A stretch of 64,000 nt of DNA, taken from the NCBI RefSeq assembly GCF_004151105.1, contig NZ_PHRF01000097.1:145316-209315 (forward strand). Direction: 5' to 3'. The position numbers and the translations under genes are program-made. This document shows positions 35,375-45,289 of the stretch, one piece after another; the stretch's first letter is position 1, and every line of letters begins with the position of its first letter. The stretch is from Streptomyces sp. L-9-10 (GTDB taxonomy: Bacteria; Actinomycetota; Actinomycetes; Streptomycetales; Streptomycetaceae). The notes under the pieces are model-generated. The model saw nothing but the letters and a program-made list of their open reading frames with translations, searched no databases and had not been told where the DNA came from.

Positions 35375-36802
35375 GTGACAAACCCGTCGAATGTGCGCTC
35401 CGCGCCACCGTCGGCTCCGCCGCACGCGCCCACGCGGCCGCCGTCGGCTCCGCCGCCCGGCCAGCTGCCCGTGCGCCGGGCGGCATGGGCCGAGACCGCG
35501 GAGCGGCTGCGCGCTGCCGCGACGACCGAGCCCGGCCGGCTGCGGATCATCGGCGCGGCTCTGGCCCTGCTGGTCGTGGCCTTCGGGGCGGTGACGGCCT
35601 GGGAGGCGTCGGACCGGTTCACCGCCGCCGATGACGTGGTGAACCGCAGTCAGCCGCTGAGCGTGGACGCGGCGGACATCTACCGCTCGCTGGCCGACGC
35701 CGACACGGCCGCGGCGAGCGGCTTCCTGGCGGGCGCGCCGGAGCCCGCGGATGTGCGCAAGACGTACAGCACGGACATCACGACGGCGTCGGGACTGCTG
35801 ATCACGGCCGCCACGCACACGGACGACACCGGCGAGTCGGGCCGCCAGATCGCCACGCTCAACGAGGGACTGCCGCGCTATACCGGCCTGATCGAGCAGG
35901 CCCGCGCCTACAACCGGCAGGGGCTGCCGCTGGGCGGCGCCTATCTGCGGTACGCGAACCAGCTGATGAGCAACGAACTGCTGCCCGCCGCCGAGAAGCT
36001 GTACGCGGCGGAGACCGACCGGCTCGCGACGGACAACGACGACGCGCGGCTGTGGCCGTTCCTCTCGACGGCGCTGGGCGTGCTGGCGTTCGGCGCTCTC
36101 TTCTGGGCACAGCGGCGCAACTACCTGCGGACGAACCGCGTGTTCAACCACGGCCTGCTCGCCGCCACAGCCGCCGCCACGGTCCTGCTGCTCTGGCTGG
36201 CCGCCGCGCAGACCGTCGCGCGCGCGGAGCTGGACAACGCGAAGACGCACGGCCAGGCGTCGCTGGAGGTCCTCAACGACGCGCGGATCAACTCGCTCAA
36301 GGCCCGCGCGAATGAGAACCTCACCCTGGTCGCGAGGGGCGCCGTCCTCAACGAGGACAACAAGGACAAGTACGAGACGGATTACAACACGGGCATGGAC
36401 AAGCTCAGCGTCGCGCTCGGCAGGGCCGAGGGGCTCGCCGACAACAGCGACGGCCGTACGCCGGTGAAGGACGCGATCGCCTCGGTCGCGGAATGGCGCG
36501 AGCGCCACGCCCTGGCCAGCAAGGCGGACAAGACCGGTGACTACAAGACCGCGCTGGCGCTGGTGATCGGGTCGAAGGACCCCGCGGCGACCGGGGCGAA
36601 GGGCTCCACCGGCGAGTCCTTCCGCCAGGTGGACTCGTCACTGAAGCTGGCGATCGATCTGGAGCAGAAGGAGTTCGACACCTACGCCTCGGACGGTCTC
36701 GGCGCGCTGAACGGTCTGGCGATCGGGGCCGGCGCGCTGGCGCTGGTGGCCGCGGTGGGCGCGATCCTGGGGATCGGCCGCAGGCTTTCGGAGTACCGGT
36801 GA
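35375..36802 (+). CDS. glnX: Four-TM sensor-like membrane protein, GlnX-like
   Basis: This 475-aa membrane protein has a Pro/Ser-rich cytosolic N-terminus (1-35). TM helices are at about 57-77 (IIGAALALLVVAFGAVTAW), 227-245, 260-280 and 446-468. Two extracellular helical domains lie between TM1 and TM2 and between TM3 and TM4. This tandem arrangement and its place before a GlnH-like binding protein and a PknG-like kinase match mycobacterial GlnX. GlnX relays extracellular Asp/Glu-type amino-acid binding by GlnH to PknG. The GTG start has AAGGGGGAGG about 4 nt upstream. No kinase or methyl-accepting domain is present, so signalling must go through a partner. Its stop overlaps a possible GTG start of the next gene. 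Confidence 0.78.
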   Translation: MTNPSNVRSAPPSAPPHAPTRPPSAPPPGQLPVRRAAWAETAERLRAAATTEPGRLRIIGAALALLVVAFGAVTAWEASDRFTAADDVVNRSQPLSVDAADIYRSLADADTAAASGFLAGAPEPADVRKTYSTDITTASGLLITAATHTDDTGESGRQIATLNEGLPRYTGLIEQARAYNRQGLPLGGAYLRYANQLMSNELLPAAEKLYAAETDRLATDNDDARLWPFLSTALGVLAFGALFWAQRRNYLRTNRVFNHGLLAATAAATVLLLWLAAAQTVARAELDNAKTHGQASLEVLNDARINSLKARANENLTLVARGAVLNEDNKDKYETDYNTGMDKLSVALGRAEGLADNSDGRTPVKDAIASVAEWRERHALASKADKTGDYKTALALVIGSKDPAATGAKGSTGESFRQVDSSLKLAIDLEQKEFDTYASDGLGALNGLAIGAGALALVAAVGAILGIGRRLSEYR

Positions 36803-36813
36803 GAGGGGGAGGG

Positions 36814-37872
36814 ATGACCTCGACGGACAGGCCGCGCCGTTCCCGCGGCCCCGGCCCGTTCCGGCGGCTCCGCGGCTGGGGCGGTGTCTCGGCCATGGCG
36901 GGCGCCTGTGTGCTGACGGCCTCGGTCACCCTGCTGCCGCTGACCCGTACGACCTCGGAGGAAACGGAGCGCTCCGAGCAGCGCATCGCCACGGCCGTGC
37001 CCGCGAAGGCCGACGACTGCCCCTCCCCCGAGGCCAGTCTCCGGCCCGTCGACGACAACAACGCCGCCGGCGTCAAGGCGATCAGAGACCGTACGGGTGA
37101 TGACCGCAAGCTGATCGTGGGAGTCGACCAGAACAGCTACCGCTGGGGCGCCCGCAACCCCGACACCGGCGATCTGGAGGGCTTCGACATCGATCTGGCG
37201 AAGGCCATAGCGGCGGACATACTGGGCAGTCCGGACGCCATCGTCTTCCGTACCATCCCCACCAACCAGCGGACCGAGGCGCTGAAGAGTGGCACGGTGG
37301 ACCTGGTCGTCCGGACGATGACGATCACCTGCGACCGGCTCAAGGACGTCTCCTTCTCCACCGCCTACTTCCAGACGGGCCAGCAGATACTGGTCCCGAA
37401 GGGGTCGGCCATCAAGGGATACGACACGTCCCTGGCCGGAAAGCGGGTCTGCACGGCCGAGGGTTCGATCGCGAACGAGACACTGAAGAGCGAGTCGTTC
37501 GGCGCGATATACGAGGACGCGAATGAGGGGAAGCCTTCGGACAAGGACCAGTTGACGGTGCCCAACCAGCTCGACTGCCTGGTCCGGCTCCAGTTGGGCG
37601 AGGTCGACGCGCTGATGACGGACAACGCCCTCGCGGCCGGCCAGGCGGCCCAGGACCCGGCGGTCGAGCTGCGCGGGAAGCCGCTCAAGCCGGAGTACTA
37701 CGGTGTCGCCGCCAAGCTCGGCAACGACGATCTGGTGCGCCGGGTGAACCACGTGCTGGAGGAGTACCGCGCGGGCGGACCCAACAGCCCCTGGATGACG
37801 TCGTACACGCGATGGCTGGCGGCGGGGCTGCCGGGCATCACGAAGCCGCCCACAGCCACCTACAAAGACTGA
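36814..37872 (+). CDS. glnH: Glutamate/amino-acid-type solute-binding protein, GlnH-like
   Basis: This 352-aa extracytoplasmic binding protein belongs to family 3. An N-terminal hydrophobic anchor at about 25-45 contains MAGAC, a non-canonical lipobox at best. The mature fold shows LIVGVDQNSYRWGARNPDTG, LEGFDIDLAKAIAADILG, IPTNQRTEALKSGTVDLVVR and FSTAYFQTGQQILVPKG, the standard polar-amino-acid-binding pattern. There are no permease or ATPase genes nearby, so this is a sensory rather than transport protein, as for mycobacterial GlnH. The ATG lies just after GAGGGGGAGGG; a GTG at 36799 overlapping the upstream stop is the alternative start. Confidence 0.88.
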   Translation: MTSTDRPRRSRGPGPFRRLRGWGGVSAMAGACVLTASVTLLPLTRTTSEETERSEQRIATAVPAKADDCPSPEASLRPVDDNNAAGVKAIRDRTGDDRKLIVGVDQNSYRWGARNPDTGDLEGFDIDLAKAIAADILGSPDAIVFRTIPTNQRTEALKSGTVDLVVRTMTITCDRLKDVSFSTAYFQTGQQILVPKGSAIKGYDTSLAGKRVCTAEGSIANETLKSESFGAIYEDANEGKPSDKDQLTVPNQLDCLVRLQLGEVDALMTDNALAAGQAAQDPAVELRGKPLKPEYYGVAAKLGNDDLVRRVNHVLEEYRAGGPNSPWMTSYTRWLAAGLPGITKPPTATYKD

Positions 37873-37977
37873 CGGGCCGAAAGCCGAGGGCCGCGGCCGA
37901 GCGCCGATGACCCGCGGACACGCGGTGCGCCGGCCGGCGTTCCGGCAGGGCCGAAGAGACGAGCGGAGAGGTGAGCG

Positions 37978-39309
37978 ATGGGCGTCACGGGTTCCTTCCC
38001 CGACTCGACGGGGAAGCCACCGGGACCGGTGATGGACCGGGACGAGGTGGACCGCGCCCTGTCACGCCTCGAAGCGGAGTACGAGGCGATCGAGACCTCG
38101 CTGCTCGCCCTCCAGGACCACGCGGGCCGCAGACTCCTCGAAGGCGCCGACCTGACCGGCGTCACCAAGGACCGCTGGGCCGCCGCCGAACTGTCGATCA
38201 CGCTCCTGTGGACGTACTTCGACAGCTACACCGCGGCGCTGAACAGGGCCCGTGAGGCACGCGCCAGACGCCGCTGGCCCAATCGCGACGACCTGCTGGA
38301 GCTGACGGAGACGCTGCGCGGCCGCGATGTCGTGGTCGCGGGCGCCGCGGGACAGCTGCCCGCGTCCCTCACCGGCCCGGCGAAGCTCTCCGAGCGCTTC
38401 ACGCTCGCGGAGCTGGTGGCCAGGATGAACGAGCTGTACGCGTCGTCCCTGGACATGGTCGTGGCCGCGGACTCGGTGTGGTCGGCGCTGCCCGCACGCA
38501 TCGATCTGCTCTCCGCGGAGCTGCGGCGCACCCGCTCGCTGGCGCACTCCGTCGGCGTACGGCCCGGCGAGCATCCGGCCGGCGACGACCTGGAGTCGAT
38601 CACCCAGGAACTGAGCACGCTGCGCGAGCAGGTGATCTCCGATCCGCTGGCGTTCTGGCGGCCCGGCCCCGGCAGTTCGGCGCCCGGCGGCGGCCGTCCC
38701 GACACCGAGCGCTACGACAGGGCCGCCCGCGCGCTGGAGGACGTACGGCGCGAGATCGAGGCGGTCCTGCGGGTGCGCCAGGACTCCGAGGAACGGCTGA
38801 TGCGGCTGCGGGACGTACTGTCGCGCGCGGACCGTACGCTCACCGAGGCCCGATCGGCCCGCAGCGAGGTGCTGGCGAAGATCGCCGCCACCGAGGTGCC
38901 CGCGGTGAGCGGTCCGCCGACGGCCCTCCAGGAACGGCTCTCGACCGCCGCCGAGTACCGCAGACACGCGCAGTGGCACCGGCTCTCGCCGCTCCTGGAG
39001 TCGCTGGAGCGGGACGCCGAGGACGAACTGCTGCGGGCCCGCGAATCCTTGACGGCGGTCACCGCGCCGCTCGCGGTCCGCGCGGAGCTGCGCGGCCGGC
39101 TGGACGCGTACAAGGCGAAGGTCGCCCGGCACGGACTGGCCGAGGACCCGGTGCTGATCGAGCGGTACGACGCGGCGCGCCGGATGCTGTGGAGCGCGCC
39201 CTGCGATCTGCGGGTGGCCGAGGAGGCGGTGCTGCGCTACCAGCGGGCGGCGGCGGACGTGCTGGTCCCCCGCGGGCCCGGCGCCGCCGACCACAGGGGG
39301 GACACATGA
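37978..39309 (+). CDS. Coiled-coil protein of the PknG-type operon
   Basis: This 443-aa soluble, mostly helical protein has no domain I recognise. Heptad-like runs occur at about 20-60 (VDRALSRLEAEYEAIETSLL), about 185-215 and about 240-300 (ALEDVRREIEAVLRVRQDSE). It lacks a signal peptide and TM segments. It sits between the GlnH-like and kinase genes in every sense of an operon (105 nt after one, 52 nt before the other), so it is a candidate scaffold linking the membrane sensor to the kinase (inference). GGAGAGG precedes the ATG by about 6 nt. Confidence 0.8.
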   Translation: MGVTGSFPDSTGKPPGPVMDRDEVDRALSRLEAEYEAIETSLLALQDHAGRRLLEGADLTGVTKDRWAAAELSITLLWTYFDSYTAALNRAREARARRRWPNRDDLLELTETLRGRDVVVAGAAGQLPASLTGPAKLSERFTLAELVARMNELYASSLDMVVAADSVWSALPARIDLLSAELRRTRSLAHSVGVRPGEHPAGDDLESITQELSTLREQVISDPLAFWRPGPGSSAPGGGRPDTERYDRAARALEDVRREIEAVLRVRQDSEERLMRLRDVLSRADRTLTEARSARSEVLAKIAATEVPAVSGPPTALQERLSTAAEYRRHAQWHRLSPLLESLERDAEDELLRARESLTAVTAPLAVRAELRGRLDAYKAKVARHGLAEDPVLIERYDAARRMLWSAPCDLRVAEEAVLRYQRAAADVLVPRGPGAADHRGDT

Positions 39310-39361
39310 CGGAGCGAGGCGCGACGGGCATGCCGGCGTCAACGGGTCAACGGGGGGACAG

Positions 39362-42154
39362 ATGAGCGGGACGAACGCATGCCAGCGCCCCGGCTGCGAG
39401 GGTTCGTACGAGGACATGGGCGGCGGTGAGCTGTACTGCGACACCTGCGGCCTGGCGCCCGTCGTCTCGCCCAACGGCTCGCTGTCCTCGCCGCCCACCG
39501 GCATCACGGGCGGCGGCCGGAGCAGCGGTTCCGGCCGTGGCGCGTCCTCGCGCTCGTCGTCCGGCTCCTCCGCACGGGCCTCCTCGCGGAGTTCCTCACG
39601 TTCGTCCACGTCCCGGCGCTCGGTCTCGGGCCGCCTCTCGCGCACGCTGTCCGGGCGGCTGTCGACCCAGTCGGTGTCGGTACGCAGCTCCGGCTCGTCC
39701 ACGGCGGCGTCGGGCCGTAACCGCCTCGGCGCGGGCCTCGTCTCCGTACCGGACGTGCCGCGCCCCGACCCGCGCTCCGCGGTGATGGAGCATCCGGAAG
39801 TGCCCGAGCGCAAGCGCTTCTGCTCGCGCTCGGACTGCGGTGCGCCGGTTGGCCGTGCGCGCGGGGACCGGCCGGGGCGGACGGAAGGGTTCTGCACCAA
39901 GTGCGGGCACCCGTACTCGTTCGTACCGAAGCTGCACGAGGGCAATATCGTGCACGGCCAGTACGAGGTGGTGGGCTGTCTGGCCCACGGCGGCCTCGGC
40001 TGGGTCTATCTCGCGATCGACCGCGCGGTCTCGGACCGCTGGGTGGTGCTCAAGGGCCTGCTGGACACCGGCGACCAGGACGCCATGGAGGCCGCGATCT
40101 CCGAGCGCCGCTTCCTCGCGGAGATCGAGCACTCCAACATCGTCCGTATCTACAACTTCGTGGAACATCTCGACCAGCGGACCGGCTCCATGGACGGCTA
40201 CATAGTCATGGAGTACGTCGGCGGCAAATCGCTGAAGGAGATCGCCAACGATCGGCGCACCGCCGCGGGAAGGCGCGATCCGCTGCCGGTGGAGCAGGCG
40301 TGCGCGTACGGGATCGAGGCGCTGGAGGCGCTCGGCCATCTGCACAGCCGCAATCTGCTCTACTGCGACTTCAAGGTCGACAACGCGATCCAGACCGAGG
40401 ACCAGCTCAAGCTCATCGACATGGGCGCGGTCCGCAGGACGGACGACAACGAGTCGGCGATCTACGGCACCGTCGGCTACCAGGCGCCCGAGGTCGCGGA
40501 GGTCGGCCCGTCGGTGGCCTCCGATCTCTACACGGTCGCCCGCACCCTGGCGGTGCTGACCTTCGATTTCCAGGGCTACACCAACGTGTTCGCGGACTCG
40601 CTCCCGGACCCGGACCACATCGAGGTCTTCCGGACGTACGAGTCCTTCTACCGGCTGCTGGTCCGCGCGACGGACCCGGATCCGGCGCGCCGGTTCTCGT
40701 CGGCGCAGGAGATGGCGGAGCAGCTGACGGGCGTGCTGCGGGAGGTGGTGGCGCTGCAGACGGGGCGTCCGCGCCCGTCGCTGTCGACGCTGTTCGGTCC
40801 CGAGCTGCGGGTCACGGACACGGAGCTGTTCGCGGAGCTGACCGAGGAGGTCTCACGGCTGGGGGCGCGTCCCGAACGGGCCCGGGGAGGCGGTCTGTTC
40901 GGCCGGCGCGCCGGAACGGAGGGGTCGGGGCCCGCTCTCGCGGGCGGCGACGGAACGGGAGCCGCGCCGGTCCTGCCGCCGGGTGCCGGGGCCGGAGCGG
41001 TCGCGCTCCCCGCGCCCGGCGCACGGCCCGGCGTTGCAGGGGCCAGTGGGCTCGCCCCGGCGGTCCCGCCGTATCTGCCGGCGCCCCGCGCGGAGGCGGC
41101 CCCGGGCGCGGCGGCGGGCGTCCTGGGCACGAGCGGCTCCGGTACGAGCGCCTCGGGTACGACGGCGGGCGCCGCGGGCACCCCGGGCCCCGGTGTGCCC
41201 CGGCTCGCGCCGCTCGACACCCGGGCGATCGCGCTGGCGCTGCCCGTACCGAGAGTCGATCCGAACGATCCGAACGCCGGATTCCTCGCCGGTCTGCTGG
41301 CCTCGGCCCCCGCCGAGCTGATCACCGCGCTGGCCGCCGCCCCCGCCGACTCCGTCGAGCGCGGACTGCGCGAGCTGCGCGCCCGGCTGGAGATGGGGGA
41401 ACTGGCCACGGCCGCCGCGTCGTTGGCCGCCCTGGAGGAGCGGCGTCCGGATGACTGGCGGGTCGTCTGGTACCGGGGCGTCGCCTCGCTCTCCACGGGC
41501 GACCACGAGACCGCGGCGCTCTCCTTCGACGCGATATACGACGCGTTCCCCGGCGAGCCGGCCCCGAAGCTGGCGCTGGGCGTCTGCGCCGAGGTGCTCG
41601 GTCAGCTGGACAACGCCGCCGAGTACTACCGTCTCGTCTGGACGACCGACCCGAGCTATGTCAGCGCGGCGTTCGGTCTCGCCCGGGTGCAGCTGGCCGC
41701 CGGTGACCGGGCCGGTGCCGTACGGTCCCTGGAGTCCGTGCCCGAGGCGTCGATCCACTACACGGCGGCGCGGGTGGCGGCCGTACGGGCCAGACTGCGG
41801 CAGCGCGGAGCGCGGACGGCGGCCGTCGGCCCCGGCCAGGAGCGCCCGCTGATCGACGATCTGACGGCTGCCGCCCATCAGGTGTCCGCGCTCCAGCAGT
41901 TCGGTCTGGACGCGGTGCGGCGCGAGCGGTTGTCGACAGAGGTACTGGGGACGGCCCTGGACTGGGTACTCTCCGGTAGTCCCGGCTCCCGTCCGGTGCG
42001 GGCCGTACTGCTCGGCAGCGAACTGGACGAGCGTGGGCTGCGTTTCGGACTGGAACGCTCCTACCGGGTACTCGCCCGGCTCGCTCAGCGCGGCGAGGAA
42101 AGGATCGAACTGGTGGAGCGGGCCAACCGTTTCCGCCCCCGGACGTGGGTGTGA
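39362..42154 (+). CDS. pknG: PknG-like serine/threonine kinase with zinc ribbons and TPR domain
   Basis: This 930-aa soluble kinase carries two N-terminal zinc ribbons: CQRPGC...CDTCG and, at about residues 154-185, CSRSDCG...CTKCGH. A Ser/Arg-rich stretch separates them. The kinase domain follows, with GCLAHGGLGWVYLAIDRAV as glycine loop, Lys 231 in WVVLKGL, and catalytic Asp 336 in LLYCDFKVDN (a non-RD kinase, as PknG). Asp 353 lies in LIDMGAVR, which replaces DFG. A Gly/Ala/Pro-rich linker (about 490-620) precedes the C-terminal TPR domain (ELRARLEMGELATAAASLAA). In mycobacteria PknG phosphorylates the FHA protein GarA to control glutamate metabolism; here a PP2C and an FHA gene lie downstream. 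Confidence 0.93.
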   Translation: MSGTNACQRPGCEGSYEDMGGGELYCDTCGLAPVVSPNGSLSSPPTGITGGGRSSGSGRGASSRSSSGSSARASSRSSSRSSTSRRSVSGRLSRTLSGRLSTQSVSVRSSGSSTAASGRNRLGAGLVSVPDVPRPDPRSAVMEHPEVPERKRFCSRSDCGAPVGRARGDRPGRTEGFCTKCGHPYSFVPKLHEGNIVHGQYEVVGCLAHGGLGWVYLAIDRAVSDRWVVLKGLLDTGDQDAMEAAISERRFLAEIEHSNIVRIYNFVEHLDQRTGSMDGYIVMEYVGGKSLKEIANDRRTAAGRRDPLPVEQACAYGIEALEALGHLHSRNLLYCDFKVDNAIQTEDQLKLIDMGAVRRTDDNESAIYGTVGYQAPEVAEVGPSVASDLYTVARTLAVLTFDFQGYTNVFADSLPDPDHIEVFRTYESFYRLLVRATDPDPARRFSSAQEMAEQLTGVLREVVALQTGRPRPSLSTLFGPELRVTDTELFAELTEEVSRLGARPERARGGGLFGRRAGTEGSGPALAGGDGTGAAPVLPPGAGAGAVALPAPGARPGVAGASGLAPAVPPYLPAPRAEAAPGAAAGVLGTSGSGTSASGTTAGAAGTPGPGVPRLAPLDTRAIALALPVPRVDPNDPNAGFLAGLLASAPAELITALAAAPADSVERGLRELRARLEMGELATAAASLAALEERRPDDWRVVWYRGVASLSTGDHETAALSFDAIYDAFPGEPAPKLALGVCAEVLGQLDNAAEYYRLVWTTDPSYVSAAFGLARVQLAAGDRAGAVRSLESVPEASIHYTAARVAAVRARLRQRGARTAAVGPGQERPLIDDLTAAAHQVSALQQFGLDAVRRERLSTEVLGTALDWVLSGSPGSRPVRAVLLGSELDERGLRFGLERSYRVLARLAQRGEERIELVERANRFRPRTWV

Positions 42155-42157
42155 TTG

Positions 42158-43675
42158 ATGTCCCAGAAGCCCAAGTCGGCGCAGCTGCCGACCTGCCCCA
42201 GCTGCGAGGAGCCGCTGGAGTCCGGCGACCTGTTCTGCGGCGCGTGCGGCTACGACCTGTCGGTCGTGCCACCGCGCCCGGACGACAGACCCACCCTCGT
42301 GATGAAGGGCGTGGGACCGGCGGAGCCCGATGCCCGGGTGCCCGACAGCACGGTGCCCGACGCCGCGGCGGCGGGTGCTCCGGCGGCGGGTGCTCCCGTG
42401 ACCGGTGTGGAGTGGCCCACGGTCACCGGAACCGACAGCTCCGGCACACCCGCGCCGCTGCATCTGCCGGAAGAACTGGTGGGGCTGGAGTCGAGCGGCT
42501 CACGGCTGCCCGCCCATCCAGGTGATTTCGAGCTGCCCGCGCCCGCCGCGCCCGCCGCGCCCGCCGCACCCGCGGCCGTGGTCCGGGACAGCTCGGCGCG
42601 CGACTACGCGAACCAGGAGAACACGGGCCAGGGGGCCGCGGGCCCGGCGAGCACGAACGAGGAGAGCGCCCGCCCGGAGAGCCCGAACCCGGACGCCGCC
42701 GATCCGCGCACCGTGGACCCCGGCGCCGTGCTCCCGCCCGGCGGCAAGCTCTGTGTCGCCTGCCGGGCCGGACGGGTCGACACGGACGGCTACTGCGAGA
42801 ACTGCGGACACGCCCAGCCGCGTGAACGCGACCATGTGGAGCAGGAGTTGGGCGCGGTGGCGGCCGTCAGCGACCGCGGGCTGCGTCATCACCGCAACGA
42901 GGACGCGTTCGCCGTGTCGTCGGCCGCCCTGCCGGACGGCTCCCCCGCCGTGGTCGCGGTCGTCTGCGACGGTGTGTCGTCCGCGACCCGTCCCGACGAG
43001 GCGTCGGCCGCGGCGGCCTCCTCGGCGAACGAGTCCCTGCTGGCCGCGCTGGAGCGCGGGACGCATCCGCAGCAGTCGATGCACGACGCGATCGTCGTCG
43101 CGGCCGAGGCGGTCAACGCCCTCGCCACGACCCCGGGCGGCGGGATGGAGCACGACCCGCACCGCCACCAGAACGCCCCCGCGTGCACCATCGTCGGCGC
43201 GGTGGTCGCGGGCGGCCTGCTGGTCGTCGGCTGGATCGGCGACAGCCGGGCGTACTGGATCCCGGACGACCGCGGCGGCCCGCCCGCCCGGCTCACCGAG
43301 GACGACTCCTGGGCCGCGCAGATGGTCGCGGCGGGCCTGATGAACGAGGCGGAGGCGTACGCGGACGCCCGCGCCCACGCCATCACCGGCTGGCTCGGCG
43401 CCGACGCGTACGAACTGGAGCCGCACACCGCCTCGTTCAAGCCGGACCGCCCCGGTGTGGTGGTGGTCTGCACGGACGGTCTGTGGAACTACGCGGAGGG
43501 CGCCGACGAGATGGCCAGGGCCCTGCCGGCCGACGCGGCGCGACGGCCGCTGCACGCCGCCCAGGTACTGGTCGGGCACGCGCTCGACGGTGGGGGCCAC
43601 GACAACGTAACAGTGGCGGTGCTGCCGTTCGCCCTGCCACCGCAAGGGGCAGGATCCGCCTACAACTCGGCGTGA
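42158..43675 (+). CDS. PP2C-family protein phosphatase with zinc ribbons
   Basis: This 505-aa protein has an N-terminal zinc ribbon (CPSCEEPLESGDLFCGACG), a long Ala/Pro-rich linker and a second ribbon (CVACRAGRVDTDGYCENCGH). A PP2C serine/threonine phosphatase domain follows, with metal-binding motifs RNEDAF, VVCDGVSS, GWIGDSRAYW and GGHDNVTVAVLP all intact. It starts 3 nt after the kinase stop and is therefore cotranscribed and coupled. It most likely reverses phosphorylation by the PknG-like kinase, with the shared zinc ribbons perhaps recruiting both to the same complex (inference). Confidence 0.92.
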   Translation: MSQKPKSAQLPTCPSCEEPLESGDLFCGACGYDLSVVPPRPDDRPTLVMKGVGPAEPDARVPDSTVPDAAAAGAPAAGAPVTGVEWPTVTGTDSSGTPAPLHLPEELVGLESSGSRLPAHPGDFELPAPAAPAAPAAPAAVVRDSSARDYANQENTGQGAAGPASTNEESARPESPNPDAADPRTVDPGAVLPPGGKLCVACRAGRVDTDGYCENCGHAQPRERDHVEQELGAVAAVSDRGLRHHRNEDAFAVSSAALPDGSPAVVAVVCDGVSSATRPDEASAAAASSANESLLAALERGTHPQQSMHDAIVVAAEAVNALATTPGGGMEHDPHRHQNAPACTIVGAVVAGGLLVVGWIGDSRAYWIPDDRGGPPARLTEDDSWAAQMVAAGLMNEAEAYADARAHAITGWLGADAYELEPHTASFKPDRPGVVVVCTDGLWNYAEGADEMARALPADAARRPLHAAQVLVGHALDGGGHDNVTVAVLPFALPPQGAGSAYNSA

Positions 43676-43801
43676 TTCCCGCTCTGCCCGCTCTCGATCA
43701 CGCATGCCCCTGAACTGACCGATTACTGATCAATTGAAGATCTTTTACTGCCCTTTCACTGACTTGTCTCTGCTGTGTGGAGCGTCAAGGAGCCGATACA
43801 G

Positions 43802-45160
43802 ATGGCGAACTTCTCCAAGTCGAACGTGCCGCAGTTCTCCGTCGACGTGTACCAGAACGAATACCTGCCGGAAGGCGGGCGCGAGGTCAGCGCGATCGTC
43901 ACGGTCACCTCGACAGGGGGCGGCACCACCGGCGGAGTGCCACTGGCGGGAGCCTCGTCCACACCCTCCGTCCTTCCCGGGTACAGCCCGAACGCGGCCG
44001 TGGTGATCATGGTCGACTGTTCGGGGTCCATGGACTACCCGCCGACGAAGATGCGCAACGCGCGCGACGCCACGGCCGCGGCCGTCGACACCCTGCGCGA
44101 CGGGGTCGCCTTCGCGATCGTCGGCGGTACGCATGTGGCGAAGGAGGTCTACCCGGGCAACGGCAGACTCGCGGTCGCCGACAGACAGACCAGAGCCCAG
44201 GCCAAGGAGGCGCTGCGCCGGCTGAGCGCGGGCGGCGGTACGGCGATCGGGACCTGGCTCCGGCTCGCCGACCGGCTGCTGGCCACGGCCGATGTCCCCA
44301 TCCGGCACGGCATCCTGCTCACCGACGGGCGTAACGAGCACGAGGCGCCGGAGGATCTGAGGGCCGCGCTCGACTCCTGCGCGGGACGGTTCACTTGTGA
44401 CGCCCGCGGTGTCGGCACGGACTGGGAGGTGAAGGAGGTCACGGGCATCGCCTCCGCGCTGCTCGGGAGCGCCGACATCGTCGCCGATCCGGCCGGCCTG
44501 GCCGCGGACTTCACCACCATGATGGAGAACGCGATGGGCAAGGAGATCGCGGATGTGGCGCTGCGGATGTGGACACCCGTCGGCGTGGAGATCACCTTCG
44601 TCAAGCAGGTGGCGCCCACGGTCGAGGACTTGACCGGCCGGCGCACGGAGGCAGGACCGCGGGCCGGGGACTATCCCACCGGGTCCTGGGGCGACGAATC
44701 GCGCGATTACCACGTGTCTGTACGGGTTCCGGAGGCCGGCATCGGCCAGGAGATGCTGGCCGCGCGGGTCTCGCTGATCCTCCCCACGCAGGGCGGCGGA
44801 GCCCCCGAGGTGCTGTCGCAAGGGCTGGTACGGGCGGTGTGGACGGACGACATGGCGGCCTCCACGACGATAAACCCCCAGGTCGCGCACTACACGGGTC
44901 AAGCCGAACTGGCGCAAGTCATCCAACAGGGTCTGGATGCGCGTAAGTCGGGCGATTTCGACGGCGCGACCGCGAAACTGGGACGTGCGGTGCAGCTCGC
45001 CGCGTCGTCGGGGAACGCCGATACCGCGAAATTGCTTTCGAAGGTGGTGGACGTCGTCGACGCGGCGACAGGTACTGTGCGACTGAAGGCGAAGGTCGCG
45101 GACGCGGACGAGATGACCCTCGAAACGCGTTCCACCAAGACCGTTCGCGTCAAGAGGTAA
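43802..45160 (+). CDS. von Willebrand factor A domain protein
   Basis: This 452-aa cytosolic protein begins with a short strand-rich domain (FSKSNVPQFSVDVYQNEYLP). A VWA domain follows with an intact MIDAS motif DCSGSMDYP (Asp 72), THVAKEVYPGN and the Thr in GGGTAIGTWLRLADRL. The C-terminal half is beta-rich and ends in a TPR-like helical segment (LDARKSGDFDGATAKLGRAV). The ATG has AAGGAG 9 nt upstream. A 126-nt AT-richer gap separates it from the phosphatase, so it may have its own promoter. In this setting it probably serves as an interaction hub for the kinase/FHA system. Confidence 0.9.
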   Translation: MANFSKSNVPQFSVDVYQNEYLPEGGREVSAIVTVTSTGGGTTGGVPLAGASSTPSVLPGYSPNAAVVIMVDCSGSMDYPPTKMRNARDATAAAVDTLRDGVAFAIVGGTHVAKEVYPGNGRLAVADRQTRAQAKEALRRLSAGGGTAIGTWLRLADRLLATADVPIRHGILLTDGRNEHEAPEDLRAALDSCAGRFTCDARGVGTDWEVKEVTGIASALLGSADIVADPAGLAADFTTMMENAMGKEIADVALRMWTPVGVEITFVKQVAPTVEDLTGRRTEAGPRAGDYPTGSWGDESRDYHVSVRVPEAGIGQEMLAARVSLILPTQGGGAPEVLSQGLVRAVWTDDMAASTTINPQVAHYTGQAELAQVIQQGLDARKSGDFDGATAKLGRAVQLAASSGNADTAKLLSKVVDVVDAATGTVRLKAKVADADEMTLETRSTKTVRVKR

Positions 45161-45174
45161 CCGCGTAACGAAGC

Positions 45175-45206
45175 ACCGGCGTCACGAAGGACCGGCGTCA
45201 CCAAGC
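45175..45206. repeat. Tandem 16-bp repeat between the VWA and FHA genes
   Basis: Two adjacent copies are ACCGGCGTCACGAAGG and ACCGGCGTCACCAAGC (14 of 16 identical). They are non-coding, 15-46 nt after the VWA stop. Confidence 0.6.
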
Positions 45207-45289
45207 ATCCGCGTAGCGACGAGTCCGCGGCACGGAGACACAGAGAACGGCGGCCTGCGGGCCGGACGAGGAGAGGGGGAAGCGCCGAC